Below, one piece after another: positions 36,601 to 48,600 of a stretch of 64,000 nt of DNA. The translations under genes and the position numbers were made by a program. Every line of letters begins with the position of its first letter. The stretch's first letter is position 1. The stretch is taken from the NCBI GenBank assembly GCA_930367215.1, contig OV884056.1, positions 284,562,067-284,626,066 on the forward strand, read 5' to 3'. The DNA is from Pollenia angustigena. Lineage: Eukaryota; Arthropoda; Insecta; Diptera; Polleniidae. The notes beneath the pieces were generated by a model. That model searched no databases. It saw only the letters and a list, made by a program, of their open reading frames with translations, and was not told the DNA's origin.

Positions 36601-39600
36601 TGGCTATTCAGTTGTGTATCTGTTTATTTCGTGATATTGTCGTTTTCAGCTTTGTAAAAGTTTGGTCGACAAAAATGTTAAATACACACATCTGCTAAAC
36701 AGTAGTTGTGTTATTGGCAGTTAAAGTTTATTTTTTTTTTTAAATTCGGTGAAAATCTTAAATAAAACGGACAAATCGTATGTATAAATTTTTGTAATAA
36801 CTTTTTCGCTATTTTTAAAAATTTGAGCGGCTTTTCCAGCTTATTTAGAGAAACTTAGAAATTGCTCGAGGAAAACACCAAATTTTGATATGATGAAAAA
36901 TTCATGTAAGGAGTTATGGAAAGAGTTTTCAGTGGAGTTAAATAGTTTGGGACCACGACAAGTACTTCTCTTACACTTTTAATCTACTGAACTAATAAAT
37001 AAATACAATTACAATGTTCTTGACATACTACAAGGCAAGCATAAAAAAAAAACTTGCCAACAATAAAAGAGACTCTCAAGCGACAGGGCGAGGCCTATCA
37101 CAAAAAGTTTCATTGAATAGCCTTGAGGATACTGTTTCGCAGCTCTTGTCATTGAAAATATTCCGCCATCAGGTGACAATTTTACTGAGTCAGTTGAACC
37201 AATAATACAACCAGCAGATTTGCCAACAGCTACCCCAACCAAAATAAGAACTCATCAGGCACAAGAAAGTTTCGTTACTTATTATAAGTTCTTACTTGGC
37301 ATTGGGAAGTTCAAGAGGGTTGGAACCATCACCAATTTGTCTTCTTGTACGTAGCACAAGAGTTTTCCTTTTCGTCATCATACAATAAATCGACACTGAT
37401 ATCCATTATAAATTCTTTTTTATTTTACACAACATTTAAAAACACTTGTAGTTTAAAAAAATTTTTTAATTTTATAAAACATTCAATGGTCAAACGTGAT
37501 ATTTAAGTTGGCAACTTTATAGCAAACTCAACTAAAAACAGTTGGGTATCACCGTACCTAAAATGAGTTTGGTTGTGCATAAGTTGGGTTTCACTCTCAC
37601 ACGATCAAACTGAGTTAAGTGGAGAACCGCAATAAAGGGCATAAAATTATATAATTCAATAAAAAATATATTTATTTAATTGAGTTTTTATATGTTCTAA
37701 TTGTCGTCTCACCAGACCAAGAGGAGAACTGAGTGGTAAAAGGTTATCGAGAATTCTAGGGTTAATTGTTCATTATGTTGTTACAAAGTTTATTGATTTA
37801 AAGGATATCAAAACTAAAAATAGAAGTAAAATAAAAGAAAAATATGTTCGTTTAAAAACTGCCATTATTGTGGTAAATCACCTTTTTCTTCCATAGCTTC
37901 ATCTGCCAAGAAATCCATGATGTTGTCATACATAATACAAAAGATCATGACATTAAGCTGGACTCCTGATGCAAGTTGAAACTAGAAGGCAAATGTTGAC
38001 ATTGACCCAATGTTTATTTAAAAAATATATGACATTAGTTATTGCTGAAAGGGCCAAAGTAGACATTAGACTTTTTAGCTGTAACTTTTATAGATGAGTT
38101 CATAGTTGCATTTACCCTTAAAACCATTAACAAACGGTTCTGGGTTAACTTAGACATGGGCGATTTTAGCCAAATAAAAGAATAAAGAAATGCACCTAAT
38201 GCAACGATTAACTCAAAAAGCAAAATATTGACATTGGCCCTTTTATCACCAAGCCGCAAATATGTAAGTATGTGCATGTTGTATATGTTTGTTTAATAAG
38301 GGGTTGCAAATAACAGGTAAATTTTAATGAGATGTTTTTTGGATAGTTGGGGATGTTGATAGAAAATTGTTTAGATGATGTTAAAGTGTTGGAAATTTTT
38401 TTTTTTTAATAAATAAGGGTAACTTATTTATACATTTTGTTTATTTTTTTTATTGGAACCCCTTATCTTGCAATACATTTATGTTTATACAGATCAATTT
38501 AAACTCATACGGTTAATTTTCGGGATATTTTGATTTTTATATTTTATTGAGCATTGTTTTTAAGGAGTTTTGTTAAATTGTTCGAAGTGAGACAAGAATT
38601 TGAAAGTTGTTTTTAATACACCTTTAATTTAATTTTTATAATTTTTGTTATAAAATTCTGTTTAATAGAGAAGTATTTGTATAATATTTGTCATAAAATT
38701 CTTTTATTAAAGAAATCTTATAAAAAACGACGGTTAAAATTCTTGCGTTTTACGTTTTCGATTTCCAGCACACCCCTGTATCTTATCTAAATAAAAATGA
38801 ATTGATGTTCGTTGGTTATCGCATCACATAAGAACAGCTAAATCGATTTGGCTGATTTTTTTTTGAATGTTCGTTATAGTCCGAATAAGGTTTGAAGGGA
38901 AAGAAAAGTTGTCCACGCCACTTATGCGTCCACTTTTTTCGATATATCTAAAATTCCTATTAACCCTTATTTACTGTATATAAAAAAAAATCTATTTCTT
39001 ATACAGCCCAATTATGAAGAAAAATTCCCCGGGGGTTTTCTCCCTTCTCCCATTTTTTCCTATGTAAATTCAATTGTAAAAATGGTAAAAGGGAAAAAAC
39101 TCCCGGGGAATTTGTGTTCATAATTGGGCTGATAGATTCAGCTCAAACCTGGTACAAAAGATTTATAATCATTGGATATTGTCACGTACAAGTCGAACTG
39201 ACCACCCTAATTTTTACGCCCACTTTTGTCTAAATATCGCATACCTAGTCTCAAAATTTTAATTTTTCGGGTTTATATGCTTAAGCTATACACAATAGTA
39301 CACTTGTTTATCTACTTGTTTATATCTATTCATATAAGTGACTTAATTTTAATTGTGTCGAAAATATAATGGCAGTAAATCCCTACCGCTAAGTGCTAAA
39401 TAAAGCTAATTCGAGTTGTGACACTTTTGATAAAAATATCTTTATATTAATTATACTTGTGTCCGTTTAGAATTTGGCAAAAGTGTCAAAACTTGAAAAG
39501 AATTCAGCTAAAGTGACATAACTCAAAATTATTCGGTAGCTTGTGCAAATAATACACAAAAAATGACGCAAATAAAAGTTGTTCATTATCTTGAAAATTT

Positions 39601-42600
39601 TACATCATAATCTGTATGGACTTTCTACTAAATTGTCCAAAGATTTGTTTTTAACAATTTTTGTAGGTCAAAAACAGTTTTTTTTTTTGATTTCTGAAAA
39701 ATAAAGTTTTTTGAGTTGAGTCACTTTTGATATGCGATATGTGAAGTCAGTATAAGTCGACTACTAACGACCGGACATATTTTGTTAGTTTCTCTCTTTT
39801 TTTTAAATGTTATAACGGTCCGAAGAAGGTTTTTGAGGAAGAAAAATTAGAAAAGTGTCCCGAAAAAATTTAAAGTTCTATGGGATTTTTGTATGAACTC
39901 AAGACCATAACTCAGAATTTGAACGATGGATATACGTCATTCTGCTTTGTTTGTTATGGTCCTGCTTCGATTCTTATGTTCGGGCCATTCGCAGAAATCA
40001 TAATTTTTCTATGCACTCCCGATCATGACTGACAATAGCAACGACATATTTGGTTGATACTTTTTTCTTTTGTTCGTTATGCTCTCGGAATGGAATTAAC
40101 TCATTTGTTGTTGTTTTACGATCTGTCCATAACTGCCCTTATGTGAGGTTAGGTTAGGTTAAGAAGGGTTATGCGCCCAAGGGCACACTTCCACTCGGAG
40201 ACCAATAAGGTCCATTGTGAATCCCTTCAAGAAGAAGAAGAGGCAGTAAAAAAAAGAAGTATGAGACGGATAGAAACAAGAAAGATAGAAAGTTTGTAGA
40301 TGTCGCGTAGAACTATTGTCCTCTCTACAGTCCCCTCAACAGAAACAGCCGCACTATTTCCCTGACAAACCCCAGTAGATCAGCCGGATTACATCCAGCG
40401 ATGCACCCCAGTTCGTCGTGAAACCTACCTGCAAGCCACTGCTGCCTGAAATCCTGCATCCTGGGACAATGGCACAGTACATGCTCGATCGTCTCCAGCT
40501 CCTCTGAATCATCGCACAATCTGCAAAAGTCAGGTATGGCGTTGTCCCATCTGCCCGCAAAAGCTCTGACAGGACAATGACCCGTCAAGAACCCTATAAG
40601 TGTTCTAAGACTTTGCCCTTATGTTAATAACATTCCAATTTGTTCTGCTACGCGTGCAAATGTTCTTTGACTGGTTATTGTGAATTAAACCAATCAATTA
40701 CATAGTGACGGAAAACTTTCTCAGTTGAGTGGTGATTAAATTGAAAGCGTTTACGAAAAAAATGAATTTTTGTAATGGTGTTTGTAATTGTGAATCCGTT
40801 TATCGCAATTGTTTAATGAATTGAAATAAGTTTCATCGTTTTATCTTAAACAAATTTACTGATTTACCTACGAAAAACTGTCAGTTTTGAAGTTACACAC
40901 GGTTATAAGGTAAGATCAAAGTAAATCAATTTAGTCGCATTGAATACCGCCAATAACGGAGAACCATAGGTCGAAGAACGCGCAGTGCTACAAGCCAAAA
41001 GCACTATCGTCACTGTAATCAAACTGCATAGCAGCGAAATTAAGTTGAACGGAATCGATTTTCATAAACACGTTTAGCACGTACTCTAGAAGACATTGAT
41101 ATGAACTGAATGACCACCATCGTTCAGTAGAAACCAATAGCCTGATAATGACTTCAAATAATCGTGCAAGTAGACAAATAAGTGTTACGTTGAATAATCA
41201 ATTAATCAAATTAATGATTCAAAGTGAAATTGCTCGCGAATTGATAGCGTACAAATCGGTGCATTCCGTTACTACCCAAGATGATGTCGACAACTATTGA
41301 ACCGAGTTTTTAAACTCGCTGGAATTGCAAGAACTGCCGCCCCACTTTCTCCAACTGAAAGTCGGTTCGGTTATTGTTACGAAATATCAGCAAACAACAT
41401 TTTTATAATTCCACCCGACTCGCATTGAAACTAGGGTTGCCATACGTACTGCTTTAAGCAGTACATGTACTGATTTTTAGCAATTGTACTGTTTTATGCA
41501 CAACTCCTAAAACAGTACGCAAATGTACTGTTTTTTACACTTTGTACAGTTTTTTGTACTGTTTTTCTTGCTCAGTCTACTCTGCTAAAAACATATTTTC
41601 ATAATATCCTAATATTTAACAGTACTGGCTTACAAAAATTATGTTGTGTTAAAAATAAAGTTCAAAAATGATAAGAGTTTTTTCGCTGTGGTCATGGTTT
41701 TCTCATAAACACACAGTAGAAATCTAAATTATACTGGGTGGCTCGTAACAGTGGTATATTTTCATGTTGTTATGATTTTATGGTTACCTCTTCCAATAGT
41801 CTCTCCCTTTCCACACCTGAGAAAGACAAAAATAAAATCTAAGTTTTTTTAAGTACTAAAAAAATACTTATTCCAACACCATTATCGTTAATTTTTAGAA
41901 CTGTTTTAATTTTCGGGCATGTTCTGGAAATCGAAATCACGTGAAATTAAACGAAAAAAAAATTTGGAAAATTCTCCGTGTTCAAAATTTATAAAAATAC
42001 CTTATACCTTTGAGGACCACTTTTCTTTACCTAAACTACTGAAATAAGAAAAAGATAAGTTAATTTTTACAAAAATTTTATTGAAATATTCATCGTTTTC
42101 AATTGCACTTGATTTTAATATTTTCAGATCTTGTGAAATAAAAATAAGCCAAACTATCTTTTATTGGATTTTATTGATTAATGGCCAATTTTACCAATTA
42201 ACTTTCATTATAAAAGTCAAAAAACCTATTGTTTTAGTAATAGTTAATTATAGATGAACTTGGTCAAATTGGCCGTAAATAATTTAAAAATTGTTTAAAA
42301 TTGAACAATTAATTTAGGAAACAAACATTTTTTCAAATTCTGTATAATCTGTGCAACTATGTGTGTGGTGAAAATTGCTTTAAATACATATATGTTTAAA
42401 GAAAATCGTACTAAAACAATCAATGAGTTAATTGTTTTAAGCTAAGTTAGGCTTTTCTCCTTTCTTATATGGCTTACAGCAATGTTATGGTTTTCCTGGC
42501 CAAATGTTTCGTTTGTGGTGTTTGCTTTTTTAACGCAAATGGAGTAATTTCATATATTTATGAAATGCCATAAAATGGAAATAATTCCTTTGACGTTACA

Positions 42601-45600
42601 CATTTTAAGTGTATTTCTTTATATAATTGTTGTTGTATATTCAATCAAAAGTTTAAAATATTTACCCCAATTTTAATAAGTTCAGTTAAAACTAACTGTT
42701 ACTTTAATTTCCAGCTTACAATATGTTTTGACAGCTTGAACTGATAGTTAATCATAGCTGAACTTGGTGAAATTTGGGGTTAATAATTAAAACAAATGGA
42801 TATGTTTTCGTTAAAAAAAAAATGTACTGGTTTTTCTTGATTGTACTGTTTTTTGTATTCAATGTACTGTTTTTCCGAATTTAAAATCTAGCTACCCTAG
42901 TTGAAACTGATGAACAACTTCATCGAAGCAACTTTTCCAAAAGGAAAGTACAAAGGAGATGTTTTCATACTACGCATCCCAATGTTTCCGGCCGACATGC
43001 CATTCGACTTCATACGCTTGCAGCTTCCGCTGCGACTTGCATTCGCAATGACAACAAACAAACCACAAAGACACACATTAATGTGCTATTTCCAGGTGAC
43101 AGGCAAATTGATTGTGTAAAATTTATATGAAAATTACTCAGTTTTTTTGAGTGCTTTTCATATAAATTTATTTATTTTACTATAAGATACTTCTTTGAGA
43201 AGATGCTCCACCCACAAAATCAAAGGGGGCTACAAGTGGTCCAATGAATAAATATTTTAAACAAGATACTTCGATCGAGTCTCTAGAGGAAATTATTTTC
43301 AGAAGCATAGCAGAGGATGGAATGTTCGTGAAAAGTTTTAAAAAATCCGAAGGTTTATTGACTCTTTAAATCTAAGTGCCCGAAAGTGAAGCAACAATTT
43401 AATTTAATAAAGAAATTATTTACTCAAGTACTAATTTTTTTCTAAAATTATCAAAAAAAAAAAAAATCTCGTAATTTATAAAAACTTCTAGATTAAGAAT
43501 TATTCGATTAATCGATTAATTTTAAAATTTTATTCGTTTAATTGAATAAGTAAAAAATTTCAAAAATCGCTTTATCCTTTAATCGAACAAAAATAAAACC
43601 CGATTAATTGAACACACTAATACATATACATTAGACTGTTCGCAATTTTTTTTTAAATTAAATTGTTTGCGCTGCTTAAAATATGAGGTTTGGTGTAAGA
43701 AATCATGATCTAATTTTTCAGGTCAATCCGACGGTGCCTAGCCGTGCCGGGTGGGGCCCAAAGTTCCCCATATTATAAAAAAAAACATATTTTCTATCAG
43801 ATCTTTAAAGTTATACTAGTTGAAAAGCCGAAAAGTAAATTTTATTGCGGAATTTCGGTTTTTTTTTTTAGTTTTTCAATAAGCTAAAGCGTTTAAGATT
43901 TCCTGTTACAGAAATTTTTTTAAATAATTCATTGTATGGAGACCAAAACATATAAGAGACAAATTTGTATTTAAAAACTTTGTTCATTCTAAAGAAAACT
44001 TAACGGTATGGATTCATTCATTATAAGGAGATCAAAAAACACTAAAATTTTAATAAAAGAGCAGTGTTTTTGAAATTAATTCATAATATGGAGAGCTTCA
44101 TTGTATCGTTAACTTAATACGAAAAGGCCCTAACTCATGTTTTTCATAGCTTACAGGAGAAGGAAAAAACTAAATAAAAAAAGATGCAATATTGATACAA
44201 AATTTGTTTAAACGCAATTTTTATTAAAAACACTTTACAAATTTAGTGTTATATTAGTTTTATTAATTTTTTTTAATTTTTATTTATTAATATGAGTAAG
44301 GGCTTTTTGTTGTTGTATTTTCTGAAAAAAAATGAGTTGGGGCTTTTTTTTTAACGAGAACAAAAAGTAATTTAAAAGAAATTCATGTTTTAGACAAAGA
44401 AACAAGGTAATTAAAAAAATTATAATCATATTACATTGAAAAGTAATAAAATCTTCATAATATATTAGTTTTTATATGGTAAATTTTTCATAAAAGTGAT
44501 GGCAGTCTTTGGGCAGCAACTTCTTTAAATCTTGCAAGTGATCCCACTTTTTCTTGGAGATTTCCAATTTTGAAGTATAAAGGGGGCCAGGTTCAATATG
44601 TTTATTAGCAGACTTTGTTCTTTGGGGTAGAAGCTCGTATTCGCCACATATATCTGTTTTAAAATAAATTAACCCTGAGTGGACGTATCCTAATGCCCGT
44701 AGCAAGTTTACAGTAGGGTCGCCACTACTTCGACCTGAAGTTGAATCAACGTTTTGAATATGAAATTTTTATATTATTTTTTATATGTAACTTACCTGGC
44801 CGAATCGACGTGTATCGCTTAGGAATAGCCTCGAAGTCCAAAAAAAAATAATAATTCTTCTAATCCGTTCAGTATTTTTAGTTTTTTCTGCATCCGTATC
44901 AGTATTTTCTTTTACAAAATCCATAGTTTTTCAGCTTTTAATATTTTTTATTTTGCACACTTTTACTCTAAAATTTAGAGTCTAACCCCCATATTCATAG
45001 AAAATATTTGTGATTTACAAAAGGTTTATTGAACAAATTTCCTATGAAAACTTGTTCAATAAACCTTTCATAAATCAAAAATATTTTTTATGAATACGGG
45101 CAAGGTATATTTATAGCAGGTAGCCGCGAGATTACAACAATTGTACAATAAAACAAACAACAGGGCTTTTTATTGTTGTTATGTGATACAAACTGTCAAA
45201 CAGCAAAGGGGTTGATAAGAGACAAAAAAGACAAAAGATAAAGACGAAAAACTTGTTTACTTGTTTTCTATACAACATTTGACAGTTCGTATCACAAAAC
45301 AAGCAAATAAAAAATAAACAGCTGGCTTTCCGAGACTACCTGCTATAAATATACCTTGAATACGGGGGTAAATTTATAACGGCATTTTAAAACTCTCTAC
45401 CACACATAAATGCCAAGGCGTATATAACAGGTGGGAGCACTAAAACAGCTGACTGCCATTTAATGCTCTATGCAGAATCAAAGGTAATAAATAAAATAAA
45501 AGCAGCACATCGCGCAAAGCAAACACTAAACAACAACAGAGATTATAAAAATTGATGCTTTGTTGCTGTTTCCTCAGCAAAAATGAGTTAGGGCTTTTTT

Positions 45601-48600
45601 CTTTAGAAAATTGTAAGAGATGAGTTAGGGCTTTTCGTTTTTAGGCTATAACTTCGGTATTTTTTTCCGAATTCATCTGATTTTTCGAGAATTTCGAGAA
45701 TGTGTATCTAGTAATGGTCTATCGAAATATGTAAAAATATCGATTTCGAAAAATTATGAGTTAGGGCCTTTTCGTATTAAGTTAACGGTATGGAAGTTCA
45801 CTAAAGAGTGGTTCGAGTGTAGTTAAATATGTGTAAAAGTATTCATTGAATATAAGTAAAAAATATCGCAAAATAAATGATTATCTAACAAAGTTTTTAT
45901 TACGTTTTATCATATTATTAGTGAAAATTAATTAATAATCAAAATTTACAAATAAATGTTCATAAAAGAATTAAGTAATACAACTACAACTCTTATGCAA
46001 AATATAGCTTGTAAAAGTTTCAAGCTTAAATGTCAATAAGGAAAAATAAAACTTTGAATCTACTGGGTTAAAACTAAAATGAAGGTAGATTTTATCAAGT
46101 TTCTTGCTGAATTTTTAAAATATCTCAGTTTTAAAAAACATTGTTATATATTAATAAAAGCCTAATTTTCTTAGATTTTAAACTCATTAAAAGCGTATTT
46201 TCTTTTTATTGTCTTTGTAGTTTCGAGATATTTAAACAGGATATGCATATGTACACTGAAATTTGTAATCAACATTTATAGTGGAATTCATTTAGAAATC
46301 TTTTGGATGTACTAGGATTTTAAACTACAAAGTGTGAGCGTTTTTTTTTTTTTTGCTATATTGTAAGCACATCGAAAAAGCTGATGGTTGCTATGTTTCT
46401 TTTTCAGCAATTTTTTTCTTATAACGGTAATAAGAATTGTTTTGGCTTTGTTGCATTGCATAAAACAGTTTACAACTGAAAAATTCCTAATAAAAAAAAA
46501 TTTTTTTTTCAACAAATTTTGCTTTTTATTAGTAACCTAGGGTTTACACTTGCAAGTGCAAGTGCGAAAAACTCAATACACTCACACATTTTTTCTAACA
46601 CCATCGCATTTTTCGAACTTGCAGCCCAACTTGCAAGAGAATTTGCTTGTAAGTAAATTTTTGACACTTGCAGCAAGTAAAATGACAAATGAAGAAACAG
46701 TGTTACCATGGATGACTTTTGTATAAATTTTCTACTACTTAGTAATATAAAAGTTATGTTTATAGGGGATTTTCTGTGTATTTATAAAAAATAACACATA
46801 AAAAAGAGAACAACTATACAACAACCCATCTCAATGGTAATTTTATCATAAATTTCAAGCATTTTGAAAAAAAAAAAATTGTTAATCAAAATATTTTCTC
46901 AGTAATATTATTAAATCGGCACTACGGCAATACTGGAGTCAGATATTTCATAAAATAAACATAGTTTTTTCATCAAGATCGACCAAAAATTAAATAAAGA
47001 AGGAATTATTAAATTTATTTTGTAAGAACTTGTTAATATTTTTAACATGGTAATGCTGTTAAACCGAAAAACAAAGTTTTTTTATAGGATGTTTTCGCTT
47101 CGAGAACATTTGAAAAATGAACTTACAACTGACTGTGTAAACACTCAAGCTACTTGCAAGACTTTCGGCTTTTTCTTCGACTTTTTCGTTGATAATACGT
47201 ATATACTACTTGCAAGTAATTACTTGCATGTGTAAAGGCAGGGTAAGCTGTATTAATTTTTTATTAAATTTTTAAATTTTTAAATGTTTATTAAATTTTT
47301 TTTAAAAACAGAAACAAGAATAAACAAGTAAGAGTGCTATATTCGGCTGTGCCGATTCTTATATACCCTTCACCATTTTGCGAGCAGAATACAGAGCAAC
47401 TAGACAAAAACTAAATAAAACTGGTAAATATTTTTTTTTTTTTAAATAAGAGACAACCGGTTTTGAACTTCGCTTTTCATAAGGGCCCAGAATATATATA
47501 CTTTATACGGTGAAGGATCAATATTGTAGAAATTACAGTTATATAACCTTTTTTACCTTCGGTGAAGGGTATAAAAAGAGTAATTTTCGAGAATTCAGGG
47601 GTCTAATCACAGCATTCGATACTATCGAATCGAATAAACTATTGAATTTTTTTGCATACGATAGACACTGGCGTATCGAATGAAAACTCGATAAATGTAA
47701 TGTCAAGTTACTAGATGTCGAATGCTATTATTTCAAATTCAATACATTTCATTTGATATCGAGTTTCAAGATACCAAAATAACTAATTTCGATGAATTTT
47801 GCTCGATATCGTATGCGGTGATTAGACCCCAGTATTTCGGTTATAACTCATACAAATTTCCGACATTTTGGTATATAAGTCATATTCATAGGACATATCG
47901 CACCTGTTCATCAAAAGTAACACAACTCCAAAAATTCTATTTTCCACTTTTTTGAAGGAAACAGTGTATGATTACCATATCTAAGGACTGTAAAATTTTT
48001 GGTATTCTATTTGTAATATTTCATGAGAGAAATGCCTTTATGTCTTTCTTTGCGTACTCATATTGTTTGTTTTGATTCAATTAAAGAGTTGTAATTTTAG
48101 TTGCGTTGAAGTGTTCAAGGGTTATGGTGGTCAAATGAATCAGCGAAACTGTATTAATTCGAGTTGTGATTGTTTTCATGTTAAAAATCTGTTTATCAAT
48201 AGCTGTTGATTTTGGGTTGTGATAAGCATAACTTGAAATAATATTGACATGTAGATCAAAAAATTTCATGAAAACTGTATTAAATCAAAAATCCGTAATA
48301 ATTTCGGAAAAAGGAAGAAGAGAAATAAATTTTGTGATTTTATTGAAATATTAGTGAGTTTCCTTTATAACATTATATTTGTTTATAACAATAATTCCAT
48401 CATATTGGCGGAATTAGTTTTTTGCCTCTACTGAAAACTTGTAAATTTTGAGTTGTGTTACTTTTGATGAACAGGTGCGATATGGCAGCCCTAAAATGTA
48501 GGTTTTTATAAAAATTTTGATGTTTTTTAGCCCATTTTTGGAGTATTTTGCTCATAAATTACCCATTATCTAACCGATTTGATATTTTTAAATACCGACG

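Larger units (their letters stand above)
44113..45781 (-). mobile_element. DNA transposon with CTTAATACGAAAAGGCCCTA ends, TTAA TSD
   Basis: CTTAATACGAAAAGGCCCTA...ACTCAT at the left is perfectly inverted at the right. TTAA flanks both ends (44109-44112, 45782-45785). Further copies of the end motif (GAGTTRGGGCTTTT) lie inside both ends (about 44293, 44333, 45585, 45620). It carries a small minus-strand gene and a two-level nest of MITEs (44986-45368). A TTAA duplication is known from piggyBac, Kolobok and Looper groups, but no motif decides between them. Confidence 0.85.
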
